Counted from the first letter of the stretch, positions 16,224 through 27,049 are shown. The stretch is DNA of 64,000 nucleotides from Limnohabitans sp. (GCA_018882835.1 VERE01000011.1:1-64000), one strand, 5' to 3'. Notes: generated by a model not told the origin, from the letters alone. Translations and numbers: made by a program.

Positions 16224-18551
16224 CTATGAGGCTTCGGTTTCTTGCGGCTCGGCGGGCTCGGATTTGGAAGCGCGCGACTCTTTTTTGGCCACCGGTTGAA
16301 TGTCCAGCAAGACTTCGTCCTTGTCGTCCAGGTCGACACTGAGGCGGCCACCATCGGTCAGGCGGCCAAACAGCAACTCGTCGGCCAAGGCACGGCGAAT
16401 GGTGTCCTGAATAAGGCGTTGCATGGGACGCGCGCCCATCAGGGGGTCGAAGCCCTTCTTGGCCAAGTGCTTGCGCAGCTTGTCGCTGAAAGTGACGTCG
16501 ACCTTCTTCTCGGCCAATTGCGTCTCGAGTTGCAGCAAGAACTTGTCGACCACGCGCAGGATGATCTGCTCGTCCAGGGCCTTGAAGCTGACGATGGCGT
16601 CCAGGCGATTGCGGAATTCGGGTGTGAACAAGCGCTTGATGTCGGCCATTTCATCGCCCGCTTCGCGCGGGTTGGTAAAGCCGATGGTGGCCTTGTTCAT
16701 GGTTTCGGCGCCCGCATTGGTGGTCATGATGATGATCACGTTGCGGAAGTCAGCCTTGCGCCCATTGTTGTCGGTCAGCGTGCCGTGGTCCATGACCTGC
16801 AACAGCACGTTGAAAATGTCGGGATGGGCCTTCTCGATTTCATCGAGCAGCAGCACGCTGTGGGGTTTCTTGGTGACCGCCTCGGTGAGCAAGCCGCCCT
16901 GGTCAAAGCCCACATAGCCGGGTGGCGCGCCAATCATGCGGCTGACCGCATGGCGCTCCATGTACTCGGACATGTCAAAGCGAATCAGGTCAATGCCCAT
17001 GATGTAGGCCAACTGTTTGGCGGCCTCGGTCTTGCCCACACCCGTGGGGCCGCTGAACAGGAAAGCGCCAATCGGCTTGTCGGCCTTGCCCAGGCCCGAG
17101 CGCGCCATCTTGACCGAAGCGGCCAGCACTTCCAGCGCCTTGTCCTGGCCAAACACCACGTTCTTGAGGTCACGTTCCAGGGTTTGCAGCTTGCCGCGGT
17201 CGTCGTTGGACACATTGGCGGGCGGAATGCGCGCAATCTTGGCCACGATGTCTTCGATCTCGGTTTTGCTGATGGTTTTCTTGCGCTTGGAAGCCGGCAA
17301 AATGCGTTGCGCAGCGCCCGCTTCGTCGATCACATCGATGGCCTTGTCGGGCAGGTGACGGTCGTTGATGTACTTGGCGCTCAATTCGGCCGCAGCCTGC
17401 AAAGCGGCCACGGCATACTTCACATTGTGGTGCTCCTCAAAGCGCGACTTCAGGCCTTTGAGGATGTCCACCGTCTGCTCGATCGAAGGCTCGACCACAT
17501 CGACTTTCTGGAAACGGCGTGAGAGCGCGGCATCTTTTTCGAAAATGCCGCGGTACTCGGTGAAGGTGGTGGCGCCAATGCATTTCAACTGGCCGGAGCT
17601 CAGTGCGGGCTTGAGCAAATTGGAGGCATCCAGCGTGCCGCCCGAAGCGGCACCCGCGCCAATCAACGTGTGAATTTCATCGATGAACAAAATGGCATTG
17701 GGACGCTCGCGCAGGGTTTTCAGCACGCCCTTGAGGCGTTGCTCGAAATCGCCACGGTATTTGGTCCCGGCCAGCAAGGCGCCCATGTCCAAGGAGTAAA
17801 CCTGCGACTCTGCCAGGATTTCAGGTACATCTTTTTGGGTAATGCGCCAGGCCAGGCCTTCGGCAATGGCGGTTTTGCCCACACCAGCCTCGCCAACCAG
17901 CAAGGGGTTGTTCTTGCGGCGACGGCACAAAATTTGGATGACCCGCTCAACCTCATACTCGCGCCCGATGAGCGGATCGATCTTGCCTTCTTTGGCTTGC
18001 TGGTTGAGGTTCTGGGTAAACTGCTCGAGCGGCGAGGCTTTTTCATTTTTCTCGCTGCCCTCTTCACTTTCTTGCGAAGAAGCCTCTGGGCCTTTGACTG
18101 GCTCGGGCGGGTCGCTCTTCTTGATGCCGTGGGCGATGAAGTTCACCACATCCAGGCGCGTCACACCTTGCTGGTGCAGGTAGTACACCGCATGCGAGTC
18201 TTTCTCACCAAAGATGGCCACCAGCACATTGGCGCCCGTGACCTCTTTTTTGCCATTGCCGGTGGACTGCACATGCATGATGGCGCGTTGAATCACCCGC
18301 TGGAACCCCAACGTGGGCTGCGTGTCCACCTCTTCGGTGCCGGCTACCTGGGGCGTGTTGTCCTTGATGAAGTTGGACAGTGACTTGCGCAAATCTTCGA
18401 TGTTGGCCGAACAGGCACGCAACACTTCGGCTGCGCTGGGGTTGTCCAGCAGGGCCAGCAACAGGTGCTCGACCGTGATGAATTCATGGCGTTGCTGGCG
18501 TGCCTCGACAAAGGCCATGTGCAAGCTGACTTCTAGTTCCTGGGCAATCAT
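16224..18551 (-). CDS. clpA: ATP-dependent Clp protease ATP-binding subunit ClpA
   Basis: ClpA is the AAA+ unfoldase that feeds substrates to ClpP. From the ATG at 18551, with AAGGA 7 nt upstream, it is 775 aa; a TTG two codons earlier is less likely. It has the Clp N-domain ([20 protein letters not shown]), Walker A1 [13 protein letters not shown] and Walker B1 ILFIDEIH, and the second AAA+ module with [13 protein letters not shown] and [14 protein letters not shown]. There is no long middle coiled coil, which separates it from ClpB. clpS lies 57 bp upstream on the same strand. Confidence 0.97.
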   Translation of the reverse strand: MIAQELEVSLHMAFVEARQQRHEFITVEHLLLALLDNPSAAEVLRACSANIEDLRKSLSNFIKDNTPQVAGTEEVDTQPTLGFQRVIQRAIMHVQSTGNGKKEVTGANVLVAIFGEKDSHAVYYLHQQGVTRLDVVNFIAHGIKKSDPPEPVKGPEASSQESEEGSEKNEKASPLEQFTQNLNQQAKEGKIDPLIGREYEVERVIQILCRRRKNNPLLVGEAGVGKTAIAEGLAWRITQKDVPEILAESQVYSLDMGALLAGTKYRGDFEQRLKGVLKTLRERPNAILFIDEIHTLIGAGAASGGTLDASNLLKPALSSGQLKCIGATTFTEYRGIFEKDAALSRRFQKVDVVEPSIEQTVDILKGLKSRFEEHHNVKYAVAALQAAAELSAKYINDRHLPDKAIDVIDEAGAAQRILPASKRKKTISKTEIEDIVAKIARIPPANVSNDDRGKLQTLERDLKNVVFGQDKALEVLAASVKMARSGLGKADKPIGAFLFSGPTGVGKTEAAKQLAYIMGIDLIRFDMSEYMERHAVSRMIGAPPGYVGFDQGGLLTEAVTKKPHSVLLLDEIEKAHPDIFNVLLQVMDHGTLTDNNGRKADFRNVIIIMTTNAGAETMNKATIGFTNPREAGDEMADIKRLFTPEFRNRLDAIVSFKALDEQIILRVVDKFLLQLETQLAEKKVDVTFSDKLRKHLAKKGFDPLMGARPMQRLIQDTIRRALADELLFGRLTDGGRLSVDLDDKDEVLLDIQPVAKKESRASKSEPAEPQETEAS

Positions 18552-18608
18552 GTGCAAATCCTTCGTGCTTGCGGCTATGGGTTAACTGTATATGGAAACA
18601 AAGCCCAT

Positions 18609-18956
18609 TTATTCAACGGGCTCACTCAGACATTGCAGGGGGTGGCCCGCTTTGTGGGCTGCATCCAACACCTGGTCGACCTTGGTGGCCGCCACATCCT
18701 TGGTGTAGACGCCGCACACCCCTTTGCCATCCAAATGGATCTTGAGCATGATTTGGGTGGCCGTTTCCCGGTCCTTGCTGAAAAATTCCTGCAACACCAT
18801 GACCACGAACTCCATGGGCGTGAAGTCATCGTTCAACATGACCACTTGGTACATCTGCGGGGGCTTGGTGCGCTGGGTGCGGCGCTCCATGACGACGGAA
18901 TCGCCGCCGTCGCGCTCCGGGAGAACTATTTTCGGGGTCGGTTTCTGGGTTGCCAT
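18609..18956 (-). CDS. clpS: ClpA adaptor protein ClpS
   Basis: ClpS binds N-degron substrates and delivers them to ClpA-ClpP. The 115-aa protein has a flexible N-terminus, then [20 protein letters not shown], whose Asn-Asp-Asp and Met residues form the N-degron pocket, and a C-terminal [16 protein letters not shown] block. Length and position directly upstream of clpA are standard. Confidence 0.97.
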   Translation of the reverse strand: MATQKPTPKIVLPERDGGDSVVMERRTQRTKPPQMYQVVMLNDDFTPMEFVVMVLQEFFSKDRETATQIMLKIHLDGKGVCGVYTKDVAATKVDQVLDAAHKAGHPLQCLSEPVE

Positions 18957-19003
18957 CGTTCCATTCTATCGGGGTCAGAACAATCTGGCAGGCCGTCGGG
19001 CTG

Positions 19004-20257
19004 TCACATCTGGTCGATCATGACCTGGCCGAAACGCGAACAACTGACCTGCTGCGCGCCTTCCATCAGCCGGGCGAAGTCGTAAGTGACTTTCTTGGTG
19101 TCGATGGCTTTTTCCATGGCCTCAATGATCAAGTCAGCGGCTTCGGTCCACCCCAGGTGGCGCAGCATCATTTCTGCGGACAGGATGGAAGAGCCAGGGT
19201 TGACGTAATCTTTTCCGGCGTATTTGGGCGAGGTGCCGTGGGTGGCCTCGAAACAGGCCACGGCATCCGACATATTAGCCCCTGGCGCAATACCAATGCC
19301 GCCCACTTGGGCAGCCAAGGCGTCAGACAGGTAGTCCCCATTGAGGTTCAAAGTGGCGATCACGCTGTATTCGGCTGGGCGCATCAGAATTTGCTGCATG
19401 AAAGCGTCAGTGATACTGTCCTTGATGAGGATGTTTCGACCCGTGCGCGGGTTTTTCAGCTGACACCAGGGGCCGCCATCAATCTGCTGGGCACCGAACT
19501 CTTTTTGGGCCAGGGCATAGGCCCAGTCCCGAAAACTCCCCTCGGTGAATTTCATGATGTTGCCCTTGTGGACGATGGTCACGCTGGGCTTGTCATGATC
19601 GATGGCGTACTGGATGGCTTTGCGAACCAAGCGCTCGGTGCCCTCGCGAGATACCGGCTTGACGCCAATACCGGAGCTGTCGGGGAAACGAATGGTATTG
19701 ACACCCATCTCTTTCACCAGGAATTGAATCAGCTTCTTGGCTGCGGCGCTCTCGGCCTCGTATTCGATGCCAGCGTAAATGTCTTCCGAGTTTTCTCGGA
19801 AGATCACCATGTTGGTTTTTTCAGGATGCTTCAGAGGGGAAGGTACGCCGCTGAAATAGCGCACGGGGCGCAGGCACACATAGAGGTCCAGGGCTTGCCG
19901 AAGGGCCACATTCAAGGATCGGATGCCTCCTCCCACCGGGGTGGTCAGCGGCCCTTTGATGGACACCACGTGGTCGCGCAAAGCCTCAACCGTCTCATCG
20001 GGCAGGGAGACGTCTGCGCCATAGACCCGGGCCGCCTTGTCGCCTGCATAGACCTCCATCCATTGAATTTGGCGCTGACCGTTGTAAGCCTTGGCCACGG
20101 CGGCATCCACCACTTTGATCATCACGGGCGTGACATCGACCCCGGTGCCATCGCCTTCGATGAAGGGAATGATGGGCTGGTCGGGCACGTTCAAGGAATG
20201 ATCCGCATGGACGGTGATTCTTTGTCCCAGTGCAGGGACCTGGATGTGCTGGTACAT
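19004..20257 (-). CDS. icd: NADP-dependent isocitrate dehydrogenase
   Basis: Icd oxidises isocitrate to 2-oxoglutarate in the TCA cycle. The 417-aa protein has [13 protein letters not shown] at the N-terminus, the substrate-phosphorylation loop region [13 protein letters not shown] with the serine that IDH kinase modifies in E. coli, [27 protein letters not shown], and [16 protein letters not shown]. The order and length match the E. coli-type dimeric enzyme. It appears to be a single-gene unit, divergent from the DUF192 gene. Confidence 0.96.
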   Translation of the reverse strand: MYQHIQVPALGQRITVHADHSLNVPDQPIIPFIEGDGTGVDVTPVMIKVVDAAVAKAYNGQRQIQWMEVYAGDKAARVYGADVSLPDETVEALRDHVVSIKGPLTTPVGGGIRSLNVALRQALDLYVCLRPVRYFSGVPSPLKHPEKTNMVIFRENSEDIYAGIEYEAESAAAKKLIQFLVKEMGVNTIRFPDSSGIGVKPVSREGTERLVRKAIQYAIDHDKPSVTIVHKGNIMKFTEGSFRDWAYALAQKEFGAQQIDGGPWCQLKNPRTGRNILIKDSITDAFMQQILMRPAEYSVIATLNLNGDYLSDALAAQVGGIGIAPGANMSDAVACFEATHGTSPKYAGKDYVNPGSSILSAEMMLRHLGWTEAADLIIEAMEKAIDTKKVTYDFARLMEGAQQVSCSRFGQVMIDQM

Positions 20258-20345
20258 GAAAGGCTCTCAAAAATCGGGGTGCCGAATGACAGGACAGCCC
20301 CATAACCGATGAACGATTCTAGCGAGCCCATGGGTTGCAGATCAC

Positions 20346-20385
20346 TTGTCCACAGGCTGCTGCAAAAGGCAAGACCTGACCCCAT
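20346..20385. repeat. Degraded copy of the GGGGTCAGGTCTT-type repeat
   Basis: The plus strand carries TCCACAG, then AAAAGGC and AAGACCTGACCCCAT (20371-20385), the same modules in the same order as the right arm of the perfect inverted repeat at 29852-29894. No opposite arm is visible. A DnaA-box-like TTGTCCACA lies at 20346-20354. It sits directly before the DUF192 start. Confidence 0.6.
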
Positions 20386-20394
20386 AATAGGAGG

Positions 20395-20847
20395 ATGAAA
20401 ATTTGGATTCGATTTTGGGTTTGGGCGTGTTTGGGGCTGGCTTCGGCGCAGGCGCAGGAGGGGCCGCAACTGGATTTGATGCGGGTCAAATTGCAGGCGG
20501 GGATGTATCAGATCGATGCACAGGTCGCACAGACGCCGCAGCAGCGGGCCATTGGGCTGATGAACCGGCGCGAGATGCCCGCCCACGAGGGCATGCTGTT
20601 CATTTTCGAGCAGCCCAGCATTCAATGCTTTTGGATGAAAAACACTTTGCTGCCGCTGACGGCGGCCTTTGTGGCTGACGATGGAACGATTGTCAATTTG
20701 GCCGACATGGCACCGCAGAGCACGCAAAGCCATTGCGCCACCAAGCCAGTGCGCTTTGTTCTGGAAATGCACCAGGGCTGGTTTGCCAAGAAAAACATGA
20801 CGGCAGGCTTCAAGCTGAGCGGCCCGCCTTTCACCCCCGGTAAATGA
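20395..20847 (+). CDS. DUF192 family secreted protein
   Basis: The 150-aa protein has a signal peptide (about 1-20, ending ASAQA) and a DUF192 domain, recognisable from QRAIGLMNRREMPAHEGMLF, IQCFWMKNTLLPL and GTIVNLADM. The biochemical function of this family is not established. AGGAGG abuts the ATG with no spacer, which is unusual for a ribosome-binding site, but no better start is seen. A partial repeat copy lies just upstream and a bidirectional terminator just downstream. It is a single plus-strand gene between two minus-strand units. Confidence 0.88.
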   Translation: MKIWIRFWVWACLGLASAQAQEGPQLDLMRVKLQAGMYQIDAQVAQTPQQRAIGLMNRREMPAHEGMLFIFEQPSIQCFWMKNTLLPLTAAFVADDGTIVNLADMAPQSTQSHCATKPVRFVLEMHQGWFAKKNMTAGFKLSGPPFTPGK

Positions 20848-20848
20848 C

Positions 20849-20878
20849 AAAAAAGCCGATGCATGCATCGGCTTTTTT
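20849..20878. terminator. Bidirectional terminator between the DUF192 gene and sodB
   Basis: A perfect palindrome with core GCCGATGCATGCATCGGC (20855-20872) is flanked by six A on the left and six T on the right, so it can terminate on both strands. It ends the converging DUF192 and sodB transcripts. Confidence 0.93.
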
Positions 20879-20899
20879 GTGGGGAGAACCAGAACGCGA

Positions 20900-21481
20900 T
20901 CAGGCGAAATTGGCTTGCGCGAAATCCCAGTTCACCAGCTTGTCCAGGAAGGTTTCGACAAACTTGGGACGCAGGTTGCGGTAGTCGATGTAGTAGGCGT
21001 GTTCCCACACGTCCACCGTCAGCAGCGCTTTGTCAGCGGTGGTCAGCGGCGTGCCGGCAGCGCCGGTGTTGACGATGTCCACCGAGCCATCGGCCTTCTT
21101 GACCAGCCAGGTCCAGCCAGAGCCGAAATTGCCCACGGCCGACTTCACGAAAGCTTCTTTGAAAGCCGCATAGCTGCCCCACTTGGCGTTGATGGCCGCG
21201 GCCAGCGCGCCGCTGGGCTCGCCACCGCCGTTGGGCTTCATGCAATGCCAGAAGAAGGTGTGGTTCCAAATCTGGGCGGCGTTGTTGTAGACACCACCGC
21301 TGGACTTCTTGACGATGTCTTCCAGAGACATGCTTTCGAATTCCGTACCTTTTTGCAGATTGTTCAAGTTCACCACGTAAGCGTTGTGGTGCTTGCCATG
21401 GTGGAACTCCAGCGTTTCTTTGGAGTAATGCGGTGCCAGGGCATCAATGGCGTAAGGCAGTGCGGGAAGGGTGTGTTCCAT
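20900..21481 (-). CDS. sodB: Iron superoxide dismutase
   Basis: SodB dismutates superoxide in the cytoplasm. The 193-aa sequence has the four metal ligands His27, His74, Asp157 (DVWEHAYY) and His161. Gln70 in [13 protein letters not shown] is typical of the iron rather than the manganese form. The ribosome-binding site GAGGAT precedes the ATG. The gene is followed by a strong terminator; xseA lies 46 bp upstream on the same strand. Confidence 0.96.
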   Translation of the reverse strand: MEHTLPALPYAIDALAPHYSKETLEFHHGKHHNAYVVNLNNLQKGTEFESMSLEDIVKKSSGGVYNNAAQIWNHTFFWHCMKPNGGGEPSGALAAAINAKWGSYAAFKEAFVKSAVGNFGSGWTWLVKKADGSVDIVNTGAAGTPLTTADKALLTVDVWEHAYYIDYRNLRPKFVETFLDKLVNWDFAQANFA

Positions 21482-21527
21482 GAGATCCTCTGCAAATGGG
21501 TTGGAGAAAGCGTGCGATTGTAGAAAA

Positions 21528-22787
21528 CTAATCCAGTCGATGCTGAAGAACGGTCAAATCAACCTCGCCATCGGCAAGGATAGCCGTCACGGATTGGCCT
21601 GGTTCGGCCTCGGCTGCCAAGGTCAGTGGCCGGCCTTGCTCTGCCTGGAGCCAGGCATAACCTCTGCGCAGCACCAGCTTGGGGTCGAGCAATCCCAAGC
21701 GCAGTTGTGCCTGTTCCATACGGTGCTGCGCAGCCCGCGTGAATTGGGTGACCGCCGGCTGCCAACGCGCCTGGCATTGTGCCAGTTGGTGCGTCTCGCG
21801 TTGCAGAGACTGACGCGCCGCCGCACGCAAACGCTGGGCCCACATCCGCAAATCGGACCCCTGCTGGCCCATTCTCTGGGAGGGACGACCCAATCGTTGC
21901 TGCACTTCGTCCAGGCGCTGAGCGCGCTCATCCAGTGCGTCCCACGCGGCTTGCGAAAGTCGCTCGCCCAGGAGTGACAAGGCCCCCATCACCACTGAGT
22001 GCTCGGTGGCACACAACTCAGCCGCGGCTGTGGGCGTAGGGGCACGCAAGTCTGCGCAAAAATCTGCCAGGGTGAAATCTGTTTCATGGCCGACGCCAGA
22101 AATCAAGGGCACAGGACTTTGCGCCACAGTTCGGGCCAATTGCTCATCGTTGAAGCACCAAAGGTCTTCCATGGCACCACCACCGCGCACCAGCAAAATG
22201 ACATCCACCGCGGCTTGCTGGTAAAGGCTTTGCAAAGCCTTGACCAAGGTGGGCGCAGCCTCCGCCCCTTGCACCTGGGCCGGCGCCAACACAACGGGGA
22301 TGTGCGGCACGCGGCGTTGCAGGGCCGTCATCACGTCGTGCAAAGCGGCCGCAGAAAGCGAGGTGACCACGCCAATGGCACGCGGCATGGGTGCAATGGG
22401 CCGCTTGCGCGCGGCATCGAACAAGCCCTCGGCCTCGAGTTTTTGCTTCAAGCGCAAAAACTCCTCGAACAAGGCACCCTGCCCGACCGGTCGCAAACTC
22501 TCCACGACCAATTGCAATTCTCCACGTGCCTCGTACACCCCCAAGCGGCCCAGCGCCTCCACCTGATCTCCATCCCGAGGCAAGCGTGAAAGCAAACCGG
22601 CAGCACGGCGAAACATGGCGCAACGGATCTGGCCACTCTCATCTTTCAGTGTGAAATAACAATGCCCACTGGACGCGCGCGTGAAGCCCGAAATCTCGCC
22701 CCGCACCGCAACAGGATTGAAACGTGCGTCCAGGGCATCAGCAATGGCGCGGCACAGCGCGCCAACTGGCCAAATTTTCGGCGTCAT
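21528..22787 (-). CDS. xseA: Exodeoxyribonuclease VII large subunit
   Basis: XseA is the catalytic subunit of ExoVII, which degrades single-stranded DNA. The 419-aa protein has an N-terminal OB domain ([22 protein letters not shown]), the catalytic core with [35 protein letters not shown] and [15 protein letters not shown], and a C-terminal coiled coil. xseB is not adjacent. The C-terminal helical region is rather short, and total length is slightly below E. coli XseA (456). Confidence 0.95.
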   Translation of the reverse strand: MTPKIWPVGALCRAIADALDARFNPVAVRGEISGFTRASSGHCYFTLKDESGQIRCAMFRRAAGLLSRLPRDGDQVEALGRLGVYEARGELQLVVESLRPVGQGALFEEFLRLKQKLEAEGLFDAARKRPIAPMPRAIGVVTSLSAAALHDVMTALQRRVPHIPVVLAPAQVQGAEAAPTLVKALQSLYQQAAVDVILLVRGGGAMEDLWCFNDEQLARTVAQSPVPLISGVGHETDFTLADFCADLRAPTPTAAAELCATEHSVVMGALSLLGERLSQAAWDALDERAQRLDEVQQRLGRPSQRMGQQGSDLRMWAQRLRAAARQSLQRETHQLAQCQARWQPAVTQFTRAAQHRMEQAQLRLGLLDPKLVLRRGYAWLQAEQGRPLTLAAEAEPGQSVTAILADGEVDLTVLQHRLD

Positions 22788-23100
22788 TGCTTGTTTTTCT
22801 CCATGCTGGACAAGTCCCGCAAGGCCCGCGGCATGAAATGAAACCCAAACGCTCCACAGCGCATACCCAAGGGGGTATCTAAAGCGAATTTGGATTCAAA
22901 GCACGTAGTTTTCACGCAAGTCCTTGTTTTAAATAGTTTTTTTTCTGCCCAAAATCTAATCGATTTAAGGCAAGCCTGATTTCATGCGGTTTCGGCCAGT
23001 TCCAGGCAAAGTTATCCACAAAGTTGTCCACTAAAAATGTGAGCACTGCACTGGGTCATAATGGACAGCACTGTGCGACCGACCTGCACTGGAGATTTCC
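22788..23100. other. 313-bp AT-rich intergenic region between divergent xseA and exbB
   Basis: No ORF of interest is seen. The region holds the promoters of both divergent units. A short palindrome ATACCC-N4-GGGTAT lies at 22863-22878. T- and A-rich tracts lie around 22927-22965. A perfect DnaA-box sequence and a near match lie at 23012-23032. CATAAT at 23057-23062 could be a -10 element for exbB, but I find no -35 at proper spacing. Confidence 0.6.
23012..23032 (+). promoter_or_regulatory. Two DnaA-box-like 9-mers upstream of exbB
   Basis: TTATCCACA (23012-23020) equals the E. coli DnaA-box consensus, and TTGTCCACT (23024-23032) differs at two positions. Both are in the same orientation, 12 bp apart. 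Function is only inferred; no origin-type genes are nearby. Confidence 0.4.
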
Positions 23101-23724
23101 TTGTTTTCCATCATACAAGCCGCAGGCTGGCCCGTCTGGCCCCTCTTGTTTTGCTCCGTCATGGCACTGGCGCTGATTCTGGAGCGTTTGTACAGTTTGC
23201 GTGCCCGGCATGTCGCACCGCCGCAACTGCTCGAGGAGGTCTTGACAGCCTGCAAAACGCAGTTGCCCTCCGCCGAGACCATTGAAAAAATTGCGCAGCA
23301 CTCGGTTTTGGGCGAGTTGCTGGCCAGCGGCTTGCAGTTGAAGCGGCTGGAGCCACATTGCAGCGAAGAGGCATTGCGCTTTCAACTGGAGTCGACGGGC
23401 CGTACCCTGGCGCATCGGCTGGAGCGCTTTTTGCCGGCACTGGCCACCATTGCCTCTGCTGCGCCCTTGCTCGGTCTGCTGGGCACGGTGATTGGCATGA
23501 TTGAAATTTTCGGCGCCCAAACGCCCGGCAGCAACCAGCCCGCGCAACTCGCACATGGCATTTCGGTCGCGCTTTACAACACGGCCCTCGGCTTGTTGAT
23601 CGCCATCCCCACTTTGATCGCCTGGCGCTATTTGCGAACCTGCGTGGATGGCTATGTCCTGGCCCTGGAACTGGCCGGCGAGCGTCTGGCGCAACATCTT
23701 TTGCGTTTGCCTGCCAAACCCTGA
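23101..23724 (+). CDS. exbB: MotA/TolQ/ExbB family proton channel protein
   Basis: A 207-aa inner-membrane protein with three predicted membrane segments: WPLLFCSVMALALILERL near the start, IASAAPLLGLLGTVIGMIEIF, and ALYNTALGLLIAIPTLIAW. The latter two are the family core that forms the pentameric channel around ExbD. The start is TTG at 23101, with GGAG 7-10 nt upstream. exbD follows after 2 bp. No tonB is present, and the gene order exbB-exbD-lpxK is a common betaproteobacterial one. TolQ would be the alternative; the link to lpxK/kdsB favours the ExbB name. Confidence 0.87.
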   Translation: MFSIIQAAGWPVWPLLFCSVMALALILERLYSLRARHVAPPQLLEEVLTACKTQLPSAETIEKIAQHSVLGELLASGLQLKRLEPHCSEEALRFQLESTGRTLAHRLERFLPALATIASAAPLLGLLGTVIGMIEIFGAQTPGSNQPAQLAHGISVALYNTALGLLIAIPTLIAWRYLRTCVDGYVLALELAGERLAQHLLRLPAKP

Positions 23725-23726
23725 CC

Positions 23727-24152
23727 ATGAAGTTCCAACGCCACAGCACCCCTGAGCCGGAGATCAACCTGATCCCGTTCATTGATGTTTTGCTGGTGGT
23801 TCTGATTTTTTTGATGCTCACCACGACTTACAGCAAGTTCACCGAGCTTCAAATCAATTTGCCTGTGGCCGATGCCCAGAATCCTCCGCTGCGCGCCAAG
23901 GAAATTTGGGTCAGCCTGAGCGCACAAGGACAGGTCAGTGTGCAGCGCAACGCCCTGGGCCGGGTGGATGCCTCGACATTGGCCAATGCCCTGGGGCAAG
24001 CGGCGCAAGGCCTGGACGACCCCGTGCTGGTGATCAGCGCCGATGCGCGCACGCCGCACCAGTACGTGGTCAATGTGATGGAAGCCGCACGCCAAAACAA
24101 CCTGGGGCGCATGACGTTTGTCACGCAAACGGGCGCCTCGGCACGAAAATAA
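23727..24152 (+). CDS. exbD: Biopolymer transport protein ExbD/TolR
   Basis: A 141-aa protein with a short cytoplasmic N-terminus, one membrane helix (INLIPFIDVLLVVLIFLML) carrying the conserved Asp for proton flow, and a periplasmic domain ending TFVTQTGASARK. It partners the ExbB protein encoded 2 bp upstream to use the proton motive force. The energised partner (TonB-like) is not in the window. Confidence 0.92.
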   Translation: MKFQRHSTPEPEINLIPFIDVLLVVLIFLMLTTTYSKFTELQINLPVADAQNPPLRAKEIWVSLSAQGQVSVQRNALGRVDASTLANALGQAAQGLDDPVLVISADARTPHQYVVNVMEAARQNNLGRMTFVTQTGASARK

Positions 24153-24170
24153 ACGGATGCTGGCCTGACC

Positions 24171-25208
24171 ATGACCGCGCGTGCAGCATTTCTTCGGCAA
24201 GCCTGGCAGGCTCGCACGCTGCTGACCTGGCTGCTCTGGCCGTTGTCCTTGCTGTTGCGCCTCGCCGTGGCGTGCCGGCGAACACTTTATGCCTGCGGCT
24301 TGTTGGCCAGCCATCGCCTGCCTGTACCCGTCGTGGTTGTGGGCAACGTATTGCTTGGAGGGGTCGGCAAGACCCCGGTGGTGATGGCCCTGACCGAGCA
24401 TCTCCAAGCCCGTGGCTGGCGAGTGGGCGTGATCTCTCGCGGGTATGGTCGCCGTGGCCACGAGGTTCACGAAGTCACCGTCGACAGCACCCCGCAAGAC
24501 GCGGGCGATGAAGCTTTGCTGATCGCGCGCCGTTGTCAGGTCCCGGTGGTGGTGGGCGCAGATCGGCCAGCCGCAGCCCGCTGGCTGCTGCAGCGTCACC
24601 CTGAAACCGACGTGATTCTGAGTGACGATGGCCTGCAGCACCTGGCCCTGGCGCACGATCTGGCATTGTGCGTGTTTGATGAGCGCGGCCTGGGCAACGG
24701 CTGGCTGTTTCCAGCAGGCCCGTTGCGCGAGCCTTGGCCTCGACCCCGTCAGGTGCCGCAATGGTTGCTTTATTCCGTGCCAGAGGCGACGCTTGCCGTT
24801 CGTCGGCCCGAAGGCCAGGCCTTTGTGCTCGAGCGCCGGCTGGCTGAATTCGCCTACAACGCATCGGGCGATCAACGGTCCTTGTCACACTGGCAAACGC
24901 ACCCCTGTCATGCGCTGGCAGCGATTGCCAAGCCAGAGGCTTTTTTCAACATGCTAAAGCAGCAAGGCGTGCAACTGTGTGACACACTGGCTTTGCCCGA
25001 TCACGACCCACTGACCAGCGTGCCTGCATGCCTGGACGATGGCAGCGATTGGTTGTGCACCGAAAAAGATGCCAGCAAGCTCTGGCAGGCGCATCCCCAG
25101 GCTTGGGCAGTCCCTCTGGAAGTGACGCTGCCGGCGGAATTGCTGGCCGAGTTAGAGACTGCGCTTGAGGCAAAGCTATCATCCAGTCATGGACACAAAA
25201 CTGCTTGA
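24171..25208 (+). CDS. lpxK: Tetraacyldisaccharide 4'-kinase LpxK
   Basis: LpxK phosphorylates the 4' position of the lipid A disaccharide at the inner membrane. The 345-aa protein has an N-terminal membrane helix ([18 protein letters not shown]), the Walker A motif [24 protein letters not shown], and [20 protein letters not shown]. It shares an operon with trm112 and kdsB, whose coding starts overlap or follow at once; kdsB makes the CMP-Kdo used in the next step of lipid A-Kdo assembly. Confidence 0.96.
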   Translation: MTARAAFLRQAWQARTLLTWLLWPLSLLLRLAVACRRTLYACGLLASHRLPVPVVVVGNVLLGGVGKTPVVMALTEHLQARGWRVGVISRGYGRRGHEVHEVTVDSTPQDAGDEALLIARRCQVPVVVGADRPAAARWLLQRHPETDVILSDDGLQHLALAHDLALCVFDERGLGNGWLFPAGPLREPWPRPRQVPQWLLYSVPEATLAVRRPEGQAFVLERRLAEFAYNASGDQRSLSHWQTHPCHALAAIAKPEAFFNMLKQQGVQLCDTLALPDHDPLTSVPACLDDGSDWLCTEKDASKLWQAHPQAWAVPLEVTLPAELLAELETALEAKLSSSHGHKTA

Positions 25209-25371
25209 ATTGCTGGTCTGCCCTGTCACCAAGGGCCCGCTTGAATACCATCCTGAGCGCCAGGAGCTGGTCTCCCGCAGCGCGCGACTGGCCTACGCCA
25301 TTCGCGACGGCATTCCGGTGCTCCTGGAAAACGAAGCTCGCCCCCTGCGTGACGACGAACTGGAGCGTTGA
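25189..25371 (+). CDS. Trm112/YcaR family zinc-ribbon-like small protein
   Basis: A 60-aa protein beginning [21 protein letters not shown], with [18 protein letters not shown], typical of the Trm112 (UPF0434) family always found between lpxK and kdsB. Only one cysteine of the usual zinc ribbon is left, so metal binding is doubtful. The function in bacteria is not established. The start at 25189 overlaps the end of lpxK by 20 bp, and kdsB follows directly. Confidence 0.9.
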   Translation: MDTKLLELLVCPVTKGPLEYHPERQELVSRSARLAYAIRDGIPVLLENEARPLRDDELER

Positions 25372-26142
25372 ATGACGGCCTCGGCGTTCACCGTACTGAT
25401 TCCGGCACGGATGGCCTCGACGCGTTTGCCCGACAAGCCCTTGGCCGACCTGGAGGGCTTGCCCATGGTGGTGCGGGTGGCGCAACGTGCTCTTTTGTCC
25501 CGTGCACAACGCGCTGTGGTGGCGGCCGACGATGTGCGTATCGTGCAAGCATGCCAAGCACATGGCATTGAAGCAGTTCTGACGCGCACCGACCACGCCT
25601 CCGGCAGCGACCGCCTGGCTGAAACCTGTGAGATCTTGGGACTGGATGGCGACGATATTGTGGTCAATGTGCAAGGGGATGAGCCTTTGCTGGATCCGCA
25701 GATGATCGAATCGGTGGCGCAACTGCTGACCGAGCGACCCGACTGCAGCATGAGCACTGTCGCGCACGCCTTGGACAACCTGGCCGAATTCACCAATCCC
25801 AATGTGGTCAAAGTGGTGCTCGACCGGCAGAACACCGCCCTCTACTTCAGCCGCGCACCCATCGCCTGGTGGCGCGACGGCTTTGCCCAAGCCAAACCCG
25901 AATTGCCCCACCCGGCCCCACTGCGCCATGTGGGTTTGTATGGCTACCGCGCAGGTTTTTTACGACAGTTCCCGTTGCTTGAAGTGGCGCCCCTCGAACG
26001 CACCGAATCACTTGAACAACTGCGCGCCATGTGGCATGGCCATCGGATTGCTGTTCACATCAGTGACCACGCCCCCGGCCCCGGCGTGGACACCCCCGAA
26101 GACCTGGAGCGGGTTCGGGCATGGCTTCGCCAGTCGATGTAA
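25372..26142 (+). CDS. kdsB: 3-deoxy-manno-octulosonate cytidylyltransferase KdsB
   Basis: KdsB activates Kdo to CMP-Kdo for lipopolysaccharide inner core synthesis. The 256-aa protein has [19 protein letters not shown] (nucleotide loop), [26 protein letters not shown] and [17 protein letters not shown] in the right order, with normal length. It starts immediately after the trm112 stop codon. Confidence 0.97.
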   Translation: MTASAFTVLIPARMASTRLPDKPLADLEGLPMVVRVAQRALLSRAQRAVVAADDVRIVQACQAHGIEAVLTRTDHASGSDRLAETCEILGLDGDDIVVNVQGDEPLLDPQMIESVAQLLTERPDCSMSTVAHALDNLAEFTNPNVVKVVLDRQNTALYFSRAPIAWWRDGFAQAKPELPHPAPLRHVGLYGYRAGFLRQFPLLEVAPLERTESLEQLRAMWHGHRIAVHISDHAPGPGVDTPEDLERVRAWLRQSM

Positions 26143-26184
26143 GCCAGGGCAAGGCGATGCGTGCTATCCTTTGAAAAAAAATGA

Positions 26185-26898
<714 letters not shown>

Positions 26899-26919
26899 CC
26901 GGGTGCCTTTGAAAACACC

Positions 26920-26943
26920 AAGGACCTTCGGGTCCTTTTTTTT
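26920..26943 (+). terminator. Rho-independent terminator of adk
   Basis: Stem AAGGACC/GGTCCTT with tetraloop TTCG is followed by a run of eight T. It lies 21 nt after the adk stop codon. Confidence 0.92.
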
Positions 26944-27010
26944 CACCTTTTTTCGGCTGATTGGGGATTTTTCGCCACACCGGTGTGCAAAAACTTGCAG
27001 ATTTTCAAAA

Positions 27011-27049
27011 ACTGGTTAAAAATACAGTCACTGGATGAAAAAACAGTGA
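27011..27049 (+). promoter_or_regulatory. Two tandem LexA operators (SOS boxes) upstream of lexA
   Basis: Two CTG-N10-CAG sites are present: 27012-27027 and 27031-27046, 19 bp apart centre to centre. The second has extended symmetric half-sites TCACTG and CAGTGA. The arrangement equals the dual operator of E. coli lexA and implies negative autoregulation. Confidence 0.88.

Noticed and set aside
16242-17522. 426-codon open frame on the plus strand
   Set aside because: It is antisense to clpA and has no recognisable domain.
18950-20305. 451-codon open frame on the plus strand
   Set aside because: It is antisense to icd, which has all active-site motifs; no family resemblance in the shadow product.
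23024-23062. TTGTCC and CATAAT as an exbB promoter
   Set aside because: The spacing is 27 bp, too long for a sigma-70 promoter.
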